Positions 45,089 through 51,950 of a stretch of DNA of 64,000 nt are shown in pieces (position 1 is the stretch's first letter; each line of letters starts with the position of its first letter). The stretch is taken from positions 16,602 through 80,601 of the forward strand of contig RECP01000074.1 in assembly GCA_007693945.1 (NCBI GenBank), given 5' to 3'. The notes below the pieces were generated by a model. It did not search any database and was not told where the DNA came from. It worked only from the letters and a program-made list of their open reading frames with translations. The translations under genes were made by a program, and so were the position numbers. This stretch comes from Spirochaetaceae bacterium. Its GTDB lineage: Bacteria > Spirochaetota > Spirochaetia > DSM-27196 > PWMO01.

Positions 45089-45118
45089 TACACAGCAAAC
45101 TGTCAAGCAGGCTATTAT
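45089..45118 (+). promoter_or_regulatory. candidate leaderless promoter of the QTMAN-like gene
   Basis: TACACA (45089-45094), 18-bp spacer, TATTAT (45113-45118), ending 7 nt before the ATG at 45126. This argues for ATG 45126 rather than ATG 45117, which lies inside the -10 box. Confidence 0.5.
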
Positions 45119-45125
45119 GGCGTCG

Positions 45126-46232
45126 ATGTCATGCAGAGTGTTGCTGGTTGAGTCCTTTTACGGCGGTTCACACGCCGCGTTTGCCGACGGTCTGGTGTCG
45201 CACAGCACTCATCGGATCGACCTCATGGCGCTTCCGGCGCAGAACTGGCGCTGGAGAACCAGGACCGCGGCACTGGAATTCGGCGCGCAGCTACCGGATG
45301 CGCGGCAGTACGACGCGGCACTGGTGACTGATTTGATCGATCTGGCGGACTTGAAAGCTATCTGGTCCAGGAGCAGTCCGGCAATTCTGCTGTACGTTCA
45401 CGAGAGCCAGCTTACGTATCCCTATCCAAAGGATCGCAACCCGGACATGAATACAGCCCTGCAGGATATCAAGAACTGCCTGGTTGCCGATCGGGTGCTG
45501 TTTAACTCGCACGTTCACCGCAACGCGTTTCTGGAACGCATAAGCGCGATCATAGCGAAGATTCCCGCCGGCCGACGGATGGAATGGCGGAGCGACGTCG
45601 GGGACAAGAGCACGGTTGTGTACCCCGGTATTGATATTCCGGCCGCGACTCTCGAGGCAGAGCAGTCCAACCGGCCTCCGCGGATCTTGTGGAATCATCG
45701 CTGGGAATATGACAAGCGTCCCGGACCTTTCTTCCGTAGTCTGGTCAAGCTGGCCGGCGAGGGGCTGGCGTTCGAAGTGATTGTGCTGGGCGAGAATCCT
45801 CAGGTGAAGCCGAAGGAGTTTCTGCATGCCCGAGAAGCCCTGGGGGACCGAATCATTCGATGGGGCTACGCCGAGAGTCGACGGGAATACGAGGTTTGGG
45901 TAGCTGCGGCCGACATCGTGATATCGACGGCCATCCAGGAAAACTTCGGTATCGCCGTGGTCGAGGCCATCGGCGCAGGCTGTCGACCTCTGCTGCCGCG
46001 CAGGCTATCATACCCGGAGATCATACCCGAGGCGTTCCATGATCGTGTTCTCTACGGCAATGAAGCCGATCTGCTGCGTAAGCTTCGGCGGCTTCTGACA
46101 CTGGAGAGGCGCTCCTTACGGCTGGATGAACTATCCAAAGCCATGAGACGGTTTGCGTGGGATGCCGTGATCGATCAGTACGATAGCGAGATCGAAACGA
46201 CCGTCAGGTCGTGGCGCTATCAAGCGCCCTGA
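45126..46232 (+). CDS. tRNA-queuosine alpha-mannosyltransferase-like glycosyltransferase (DUF3524)
   Basis: A 368-residue GT-B protein of the QTMAN/DUF3524 family. The family start is clear: VLLVESFYGGSHAAFADGL followed by HRIDLMALPAQNWRWRTRTAA. The central and C-terminal parts show ILLYVHESQLTYPYPKD, LFNSHVHRNAFLE, ILWNHRWEYDKRPGPFFRSL and the donor-site region ADIVISTAIQENFGIAVVEAIGAGCRPLLP. Animal QTMAN mannosylates queuosine in tRNA-Asp; the bacterial members' substrate is presumed similar but unproven. Predicted leaderless from the ATG at 45126. Ends 3 bp from a convergent operon. Confidence 0.85.
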   Translation: MSCRVLLVESFYGGSHAAFADGLVSHSTHRIDLMALPAQNWRWRTRTAALEFGAQLPDARQYDAALVTDLIDLADLKAIWSRSSPAILLYVHESQLTYPYPKDRNPDMNTALQDIKNCLVADRVLFNSHVHRNAFLERISAIIAKIPAGRRMEWRSDVGDKSTVVYPGIDIPAATLEAEQSNRPPRILWNHRWEYDKRPGPFFRSLVKLAGEGLAFEVIVLGENPQVKPKEFLHAREALGDRIIRWGYAESRREYEVWVAAADIVISTAIQENFGIAVVEAIGAGCRPLLPRRLSYPEIIPEAFHDRVLYGNEADLLRKLRRLLTLERRSLRLDELSKAMRRFAWDAVIDQYDSEIETTVRSWRYQAP

Positions 46233-46235
46233 CGC

Positions 46236-47219
46236 TTATCCCAGGCCGGTCAGCGCTTTGATGTACTGGAGCCGCTCGAGTGACTCGGGTTGGAACGAGG
46301 GTGACTGGGCGAGCGTGCCGCAGGCTTCCTGTGCGGACGCAAAACCGTGTCGGTCAAGCCACGATTCAAACTCCTGAATCATGATGCTCAGATGCTTGAC
46401 CCCCTGCCGGTAGAGAACGGAAGCCAGCTGCACGACGGTGGCGCCTGCCAGAATGAGTTTGGCGGCGTCCGTTCCGGAGTGAATACCCGTGGAAGCCGCG
46501 AAATCACACCCGATCTGCGGAGCAAGGATCGACACCCAGCGCAACGGCAGATGCATCTCGTGCTGCGAGCTGAATTGGTAGCCGGGTGCCAGCGACAGCG
46601 ACTCGGCGTCGACGTCGAGCTGATAGAACCGATTGAACAGCACCACTCCATCGGCGCCGGACTTCGCAATGCCGTCAACCACGCGCGGCAGGGCGGTGAA
46701 GTAGGGACCGATCTTGACGGTTATGGGTAACGACACCTTTTTGCGGACCTGGTCAACAATGCGGTAGAACGCAATCTCGAGTTCCGCGGCCTCCTGATCG
46801 AGGCTGCGCGGCATGATTGAGATGTTCAACTCCAGCGCGCTGGCCCCGGCCGCCTCGATCTGGCGTGCGTACTCGCTCCACCAGCGAGCTGAGACGCAGT
46901 TGACGCTGGCGATCACCGGGATGTCGATCTCCTTTCTGGCACTCTCTATCAGCTGCAGGTAGCTGCGGGGGGCGTGGGTCTTGCCGAGTTCGGCCAGGTA
47001 GTCAGGCGCTTCGGGATGGATGTCAATGTCGCGGCGAACGTCGGAGACCCCGATTTCGGCTTCTATCTGCTCTTCGAACAGCGACTTCAGGACCACGGCT
47101 CCGGCACCCGCCGCTGCGCACTGTGCTACGCCTTTGAGCGTGCCGGTCAATCCACAGCTGGATACAACAAACGGGTTTCTGAGGTCCAGACCAATATAGC
47201 GTACCGAAAGATCTGACAT
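46236..47219 (-). CDS. dihydroorotate dehydrogenase-like FMN protein
   Basis: A 327-residue FMN-binding TIM barrel: YIGLDLRNPFVVSSCGLTG at the start, GAGAVVLKSLFEEQI, SVNCVSARWWSEYARQIEAAGASALELNI, LPITVKIGPYF, GADGVVLFNRFY and GIHSGTDAAKLILAGATVVQLASVLYRQG. Unlike true PyrD it lacks the full orotate loop, and the family is usually annotated only as DHODH-like. It is the last gene of the Rnf-like operon (46-bp gap from rnfA) and has a good AGGAAAGGAAG ribosome-binding site, so it may exchange electrons with the complex; this is inference from context. Confidence 0.8.
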   Translation of the reverse strand: MSDLSVRYIGLDLRNPFVVSSCGLTGTLKGVAQCAAAGAGAVVLKSLFEEQIEAEIGVSDVRRDIDIHPEAPDYLAELGKTHAPRSYLQLIESARKEIDIPVIASVNCVSARWWSEYARQIEAAGASALELNISIMPRSLDQEAAELEIAFYRIVDQVRKKVSLPITVKIGPYFTALPRVVDGIAKSGADGVVLFNRFYQLDVDAESLSLAPGYQFSSQHEMHLPLRWVSILAPQIGCDFAASTGIHSGTDAAKLILAGATVVQLASVLYRQGVKHLSIMIQEFESWLDRHGFASAQEACGTLAQSPSFQPESLERLQYIKALTGLG

Positions 47220-47265
47220 ACGTGCACTTCCTTTCCTGGTTGTGGTTCTCTACTCCCTGCTGAAG

Positions 47266-47817
47266 TCACAGAAACTGAAAACCGGAGAATCCCAGTGCGA
47301 ATATCGCAATTGCGAAGAACAGGGTACCGAGGCGCTTGGCGTGCAGCGGGGCCTCGGCGATGCGGATTTGCTCAATGGTGGCAACAACCATAACAATGCC
47401 AAAGTAGTAACCGACTCCTGCGCCAAACGCAGCCAACACGGCATCCAGACCGCTGAGGTCCGTGATCCAGAAATGGAGTTGCAGGCCAGCCACCGGAGCG
47501 ACGGCCAACAGCCAGCGCGGCACGCCTGCCCACTCACCCCCGAGTTCGCCCCAACCGTGCAGCGCGGCGGCGGCGGAGATTGCGACTACCATAACGGCAA
47601 CCGGGCTGAGGAAGGCAATCTGGTCGGGAAACAGTGACAGGAGCGCCGAGCCAATCACGCCGGCCAGCGCCAGGACAAACCCGTGCTTCAGGCCGGCGCT
47701 CAGTGAACGCCGGACGGTCAGATCGGCAGCGATAGGCACCAGAGCTCCGAACATCAGGATAAAAACCACATTGCGCGTCAGTGCAAACTCAAGCAAGAGC
47801 TGTAGATTGTCATTCAT
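47266..47817 (-). CDS. rnfA: RnfA-like membrane subunit lacking the cluster cysteines
   Basis: A 183-residue protein with about six helices. The C-terminal half matches RnfA/NqrE (GAGVGYYFGIVMVVATIEQI..., PLHAKRLGTLFFAIAIFALGFSGF), whereas the N-terminal half has diverged. RnfA and NqrE normally place a Cys in an LG(I/M)C(P/T)FL motif and another in (T)xNCA; here these positions read FGALVPI and GLQLHF, and the whole protein contains no cysteine. It therefore cannot supply its half of the membrane [2Fe-2S] site. ATGA overlap with the rnfE-like gene. Confidence 0.8.
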   Translation of the reverse strand: MNDNLQLLLEFALTRNVVFILMFGALVPIAADLTVRRSLSAGLKHGFVLALAGVIGSALLSLFPDQIAFLSPVAVMVVAISAAAALHGWGELGGEWAGVPRWLLAVAPVAGLQLHFWITDLSGLDAVLAAFGAGVGYYFGIVMVVATIEQIRIAEAPLHAKRLGTLFFAIAIFALGFSGFQFL

Positions 47818-48389
47818 GCCTGATTCTCCCGGGCGCGGCTCGCCTTGAGGTCCGCACGCATGTGGCTTACAAAGGCTACCCCCGCGAAGAGCAATAGCGC
47901 GCCGGTTCCGGACGCCAGAATACCGGCCGGAATGACGCCGGGTTGCCAGAGATCAACGCCGAGAAGCGTGCCGTTCCCGAGCGCCTCCCTGACTACGCCA
48001 AACGCGAGCACCACAGCCACATATCGCAGTAGTAGTAAGCTACACTGACGAACGGTACAAGCGCTGCCGGCGCCGAAGTATACCAGCGGCGTGGCGCCCG
48101 CCAGGTAGAGGTACACCAGGGCCGCAGCGGGCAGGGGCACCAGATACGCCGCGCTGAGCGAGAGTCCGTACGACAGCCCTATGCCGAGGGCCACCAGAGT
48201 TCCCCACCGGGTGGTGTTACCCACGCTTGCGGGGATCAAGCGCGCAGCCAGCCATACGAGGACCGCACTCAGCACGCCAATTACGGCGGCCGCCAGGGCG
48301 GCGCCCAGGCTGCTGGTCGCCCCCAGAATAGGGATGAACCCTAACAGCAGAACCTGCTCCAACGACGTAAGCTCTTCGAATCTCTTCAT
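47814..48389 (-). CDS. rnfE: RnfE-like membrane subunit lacking the canonical cluster cysteines
   Basis: A 191-residue, six-helix protein identified by the RnfE/NqrD C-terminal signature FGVVREALGNGTLLG and by position between the rnfDG and rnfA genes. The first canonical Cys position (LG-x-C-P) reads LLLGFIPIL, with Ile in place of Cys. The second (NCxxxGRAEA) reads ATPLVYFGAG, with no Cys; two cysteines occur a little further on (GSACTVRQC), in a different place. Start ATG with GGAGAC upstream. See the findings for what the missing ligands may mean. Confidence 0.8.
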   Translation of the reverse strand: MKRFEELTSLEQVLLLGFIPILGATSSLGAALAAAVIGVLSAVLVWLAARLIPASVGNTTRWGTLVALGIGLSYGLSLSAAYLVPLPAAALVYLYLAGATPLVYFGAGSACTVRQCSLLLLRYVAVVLAFGVVREALGNGTLLGVDLWQPGVIPAGILASGTGALLLFAGVAFVSHMRADLKASRARENQA

Positions 48390-48413
48390 CAGTCGTCTCC
48401 GTCTGCTGGTAGA

Positions 48414-50132
48414 TCAGTTGCCCGCCAAGGCAGCTTCAACCGCGGCGCGCAGCCCGCGACTGCTGCCGGTAGCGCCGCTGACGCTATCCACGTCCAGACT
48501 CTGCGCGTCAAGGATCCGCTCGATCGTTGTGTGCATGGCGGAATCACCAAGACCGGGAGTCTCACTGTGGTCTTCGATCTCGATTGCCGTTACGCGTTCT
48601 CCGGCAACGGTGACCAGTACCACGATTTCCCCGCCGTACCCGCGCCCCGAACCCCGGTACACGCCATCGGCGAGGCTGTCCGCCGGCATGCCGACGGCTA
48701 CGTCTTCGTGCACGGCCTCCTCGCGCGCGGCAAGTACGCGCTCCACGGCCCTGATGACTGCTCGCGAAGAAACGGTCGCCCCGCTTATCGACTCGACTTC
48801 ATCAAAGAGCGAATCACGACTTTGCGGATCAAAGCCGGAGAACTGCGCCAGGAAGCCGGAGGTCCGCACCTCCGTGCCGACGGTTGGGCTCTCGGAGTTC
48901 TGGCCCACAACTACCGAACGAACCGATTCATCCAGGTCCAGCACCACCGAGACCTGCATCGGGCCGCCGTATCCGTTGACGGTTGTATGCCCAAAGTATC
49001 CGACAGGCCGCCGTTCCTCATACACGCGATACATCGTAACGGCTGGATCGTAGCTGGTGGCCTCGGCCACCCTCGTCGCCTGCGGGTAGGCACCGGTGAT
49101 CGAACGCTCGCGCGCAGCGTCAAGGTAGCGATCGGCAATCAGCGTGCGGCCGATAAACCCTGCGGCCGCCAGCAGCGCCATCAGGGCAACCGCTGCAGCC
49201 AGCAGAACGGCGCGGTATACGCGGCGCTTGCGCTCTTCGACCTGGCCGAAGATGGGGTCGGCACCAATACGGTCCATCAGGTACGCCAGCCCGTTCATCA
49301 GCAGAAAAGCAAAGGTGATACCCTCCGGGTAGGCTGTGTACCTGCGGATCACGACCGTCAGGAAGCCGCACCCGGCTCCATAGATCAGATGCGATGTCTT
49401 CCCTGTGGGGGACGTCACCATATCGGTGGCCATAAAGACGGCGCCGAACATCAGGCTACCGGATAACACGGTGAACAGCGGATCGATTCCCAGGATCGCG
49501 GCCGTGACCGCCGCTCCGGTCAGAACCGATACCGGCACTCTCCAGCTGATCAGTCCTCTGGTCATAAGGAACAGCGCACCGAGCAGCAGCGCAACCACAC
49601 TGGTCTCACCGAGGCTTCCGGGAATGTTCCCCACAAACAGGGGCAGATACCCCACGTCCAGCCCCGACAGCGGAGTGGCGCTGGTAGCCCCGTCAACCGG
49701 CGAAATCCATCGTGTGATCTGATTTGGCCACGAGAGGAGCAGGATGCCGCGTGCAACCAGCGCGGGGTTGAAGATGTTGTTACCCAGTCCACCGAATACG
49801 TACTTGCCGACGATCACCATCAGCGCGGCGCCGACAATCGGTACCCACCAAGCCGAAGTAGGTGCAAGCGATAGTCCCAGGATCATACCGGCGATGAAAG
49901 CGCTTCCGTCACCGAGGGGAAGCCGCAACGAGAAACGATCCGGGTCGAACGGGATTTCAATCAAGGCTGAGGCAACTGCCGTCGCAAACACCAGGTAGAG
50001 CGCGTAGGGGCCAAAGAGCCACACGGCGACCACGGTGGCCGGCAGCAGCGCGACGGCGATACTCCACATTGTGCGAGCGATACTGTCCTGACTGTGGATG
50101 TGTGGGCCGGTGCTCGAGTACGTGGACGACAC
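48414..50132 (-). CDS. RnfD-RnfG fusion with an additional FMN-binding domain
   Basis: A 572-residue fusion. Residues 1-295 are RnfD-like: eight or more helices, VGKYVFGGLGNNIFNPAL, and the predicted flavinylation motif DGATSAT (147-153). A linker helix at about 305-327 is the N-terminal anchor of RnfG. Two FMN-binding domains follow: VNGYGGPMQVSVVLD...ETPT region with SISGATVSS (448-456) and a second copy, GYGGEIVVLVTVAG, ending in SVSGATGSS (550-558). Both SGAT motifs match the ApbE covalent-FMN site. One polypeptide thus has three predicted covalent flavins, one more than a standard RnfD plus RnfG. GTG start behind AGGAGG. Confidence 0.85.
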   Translation of the reverse strand: MSSTYSSTGPHIHSQDSIARTMWSIAVALLPATVVAVWLFGPYALYLVFATAVASALIEIPFDPDRFSLRLPLGDGSAFIAGMILGLSLAPTSAWWVPIVGAALMVIVGKYVFGGLGNNIFNPALVARGILLLSWPNQITRWISPVDGATSATPLSGLDVGYLPLFVGNIPGSLGETSVVALLLGALFLMTRGLISWRVPVSVLTGAAVTAAILGIDPLFTVLSGSLMFGAVFMATDMVTSPTGKTSHLIYGAGCGFLTVVIRRYTAYPEGITFAFLLMNGLAYLMDRIGADPIFGQVEERKRRVYRAVLLAAAVALMALLAAAGFIGRTLIADRYLDAARERSITGAYPQATRVAEATSYDPAVTMYRVYEERRPVGYFGHTTVNGYGGPMQVSVVLDLDESVRSVVVGQNSESPTVGTEVRTSGFLAQFSGFDPQSRDSLFDEVESISGATVSSRAVIRAVERVLAAREEAVHEDVAVGMPADSLADGVYRGSGRGYGGEIVVLVTVAGERVTAIEIEDHSETPGLGDSAMHTTIERILDAQSLDVDSVSGATGSSRGLRAAVEAALAGN

Positions 50133-50143
50133 TGGGAGACCTC

Positions 50144-51508
50144 CTACACCGGATTACGACGGCGACGGTCGTCCGCCAGGACGGCCGATTTCGCCTTGCC
50201 CTCACGCAGCCACTGCAACAGAGGACGCCGGGACGGGCAGACAAACGAGCACGCGCCGCAGAGAATGCAGTCGTTGACGCCGAACTCCTCGGCTTCCTCG
50301 GTCATGTCGTTCCGTACAAAGGTGGTGATACGATTGGGCTGCAAATACATCGGGCACACCGAGACGCAGCGACCGCAACGGATACAGACTTCAGCACTGC
50401 GATCAGCGTACTCTCCCGGCCTGATCAGCACAACTCCGGAGGTGCTCTTGGTAACCGGGATCGAGAAGTCATCCGTGAGTATTCCGGTCATTGGACCACC
50501 AACCACAAGCCGGTAGTCGTCCTCGGCCGGCCCCCCGGCGGCGGCGACCAGGTCTCCCAGTGACATACCCAGTGGAACCTGGAAGTTGCCCGGATGGGAA
50601 ACAACGCTCCCGCTGACCGTGAGCACGCGGCTGGTAACCGCGATGCCGTGGTCCACTGCGTCGGTGACCGCGATGGCGGTCTGAACGTTGTTCACCAGAA
50701 CACCGACCGACATCGGAAGCTGCCGTATCGGAACTTCCCGATCGAGCACCGCCTTGACGAGGTGCTTTTCTGCTCCGTGGGGGTAGCGGGTATCGAGACG
50801 TACGGCCTCCAGATGCGGCCAGCGCGCGGATTCCTCCACAATGCGCTTGATGGCCTCCGGTTTGTTGATCTCACAGGCGACGTAGCCCGTGCGGGCGCCT
50901 ACCGTAATACGAATGATCTCCAATCCACGAAACAGCTCTGCCGCACGCTCCTGCATCAGTCTGTCATCGGTGGTGATGAACGGCTCGCACTCGGCTCCGT
51001 TGATGATAACCGAATCGATTGGGGTGTCTTTCCTGACCTGCAGTTTGACGTGCGTCGGGAAAGCCGCGCCGCCCATTCCCACAATGCCGGCTTCCTCTAC
51101 TCGCTCGCGCACCGTATCGGCGTCGGGGACAGGGGCATCGGGGCCTTTGATCGGTGTGCGGCTATCCGGCGCGGGTGTTTGATTGTCGGTGTTTTGGTCG
51201 CGTTCGATGATCACACAGTCGCATTCTGAATGATCGACCATGCTATGCCGCTCGATGGCGGTTACCGTGCCGCGTATACTTGAATGTATGCGTGCCGAGA
51301 GTCCCTCTTTGTTGGCTCCTATCAGTTGACCGACCGATACTCTCTCTCCCGGCGAGACTATCGGTTTGCAGGGAACTCCCAGATGCTGCTTGAGCGGGAT
51401 GACGACGCGCGCCGGTGGATCGAGTGCGCGGATCGGGCTTCCGGTGGTGAGGTCTTTGTTTTCCGGCAGATGGGTTCCTCCGATGGGGAACTTCCTTATT
51501 CCCGGCAT
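50144..51508 (-). CDS. rnfC: RnfC, NADH- and FMN-binding Fe-S subunit
   Basis: A 454-residue peripheral subunit: N-terminal GGTHLPENKDLT and the lipoyl-like IPLKQHLGVPCKPIVSPGERVSVGQ, the FMN/NADH block GMGGAAFPTHVKL and NGAECEPFITTDDRLM, and two [4Fe-4S] motifs CIRCGRCVSVCP and CILCGACSFVCP near the C-terminus. These are all intact, in contrast to the membrane subunits. First gene of the operon (AAGGAG ribosome-binding site), 11 bp ahead of the rnfDG fusion. In other bacteria RnfC passes electrons between NADH and the rest of the complex. Confidence 0.92.
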   Translation of the reverse strand: MPGIRKFPIGGTHLPENKDLTTGSPIRALDPPARVVIPLKQHLGVPCKPIVSPGERVSVGQLIGANKEGLSARIHSSIRGTVTAIERHSMVDHSECDCVIIERDQNTDNQTPAPDSRTPIKGPDAPVPDADTVRERVEEAGIVGMGGAAFPTHVKLQVRKDTPIDSVIINGAECEPFITTDDRLMQERAAELFRGLEIIRITVGARTGYVACEINKPEAIKRIVEESARWPHLEAVRLDTRYPHGAEKHLVKAVLDREVPIRQLPMSVGVLVNNVQTAIAVTDAVDHGIAVTSRVLTVSGSVVSHPGNFQVPLGMSLGDLVAAAGGPAEDDYRLVVGGPMTGILTDDFSIPVTKSTSGVVLIRPGEYADRSAEVCIRCGRCVSVCPMYLQPNRITTFVRNDMTEEAEEFGVNDCILCGACSFVCPSRRPLLQWLREGKAKSAVLADDRRRRNPV

Positions 51509-51575
51509 GAGCGCTCCTTGGGCGATTATCTGCTTACTGGTCGCACACGTGTATCACTCGAACCTGTGTCGAAAA

Positions 51576-51661
51576 ACCGGCCTCAATTCTAAAACTATAT
51601 TGGTGTGCAGTCAACATACCAACCGACTCCGCGCGGTCAAAATGCGAATCCCTGCGGGGCG
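51576..51661. repeat. hairpin-forming intergenic repeat, copy D (inverted)
   Basis: Lies between divergent rnfC and tatA. Bases 51622-51655, read on the minus strand, match 56791-56824 (copy C) at 30 of 34 positions, all four differences being transitions. A weaker opposite-facing end, CCTCAATTCTAAAAC, is at about 51583. Confidence 0.6.
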
Positions 51662-51673
51662 GGTCGGCGACGC

Positions 51674-51702
51674 TTCTCTTTTCGCCTCACAGGGCGTATA
51701 CT
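51674..51702 (+). promoter_or_regulatory. candidate promoter of tatA
   Basis: TTCTCT (51674-51679), 17-bp spacer, TATACT (51697-51702); a leader of about 19 nt with AAGGAG before the ATG at 51728. Confidence 0.45.
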
Positions 51703-51727
51703 CTGCTTGAGAAACAAGGAGTACGCG

Positions 51728-51943
51728 ATGTTCGGACGACTCGGACCAATGGAACTTGTGCTGATTTTTGCGATTGCACTGATCATCTTCGGACCGCGCA
51801 AGCTGCCGGAAATCGGCAAGGCAATCGGTAGTGCGTTACGCAACTTCAAGCGTCACGCCAATGCACTGTCCGACGAACTGGATTCCTCACAGGATCAGAC
51901 GCCTGAAACAGATTCGGTCAAGAAACCGGACGGTGAAACATAA
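51728..51943 (+). CDS. tatA: twin-arginine translocase subunit TatA/E
   Basis: A 71-residue Tat subunit that forms the translocation pore for folded, twin-arginine-tagged proteins. One helix (about 8-20, MELVLIFAIALIIFGPRKLPE) contains the FGPxKLPE hinge, followed by the amphipathic helix IGKAIGSALRNFKRHAN and an acidic tail. The chosen start follows AAGGAG; the longer in-frame extension overlaps repeat D. It is unlinked to tatB/tatC here, but three Tat-signal genes lie 9-12 kb downstream. Confidence 0.92.
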   Translation: MFGRLGPMELVLIFAIALIIFGPRKLPEIGKAIGSALRNFKRHANALSDELDSSQDQTPETDSVKKPDGET

Positions 51944-51950
51944 CAGACTC

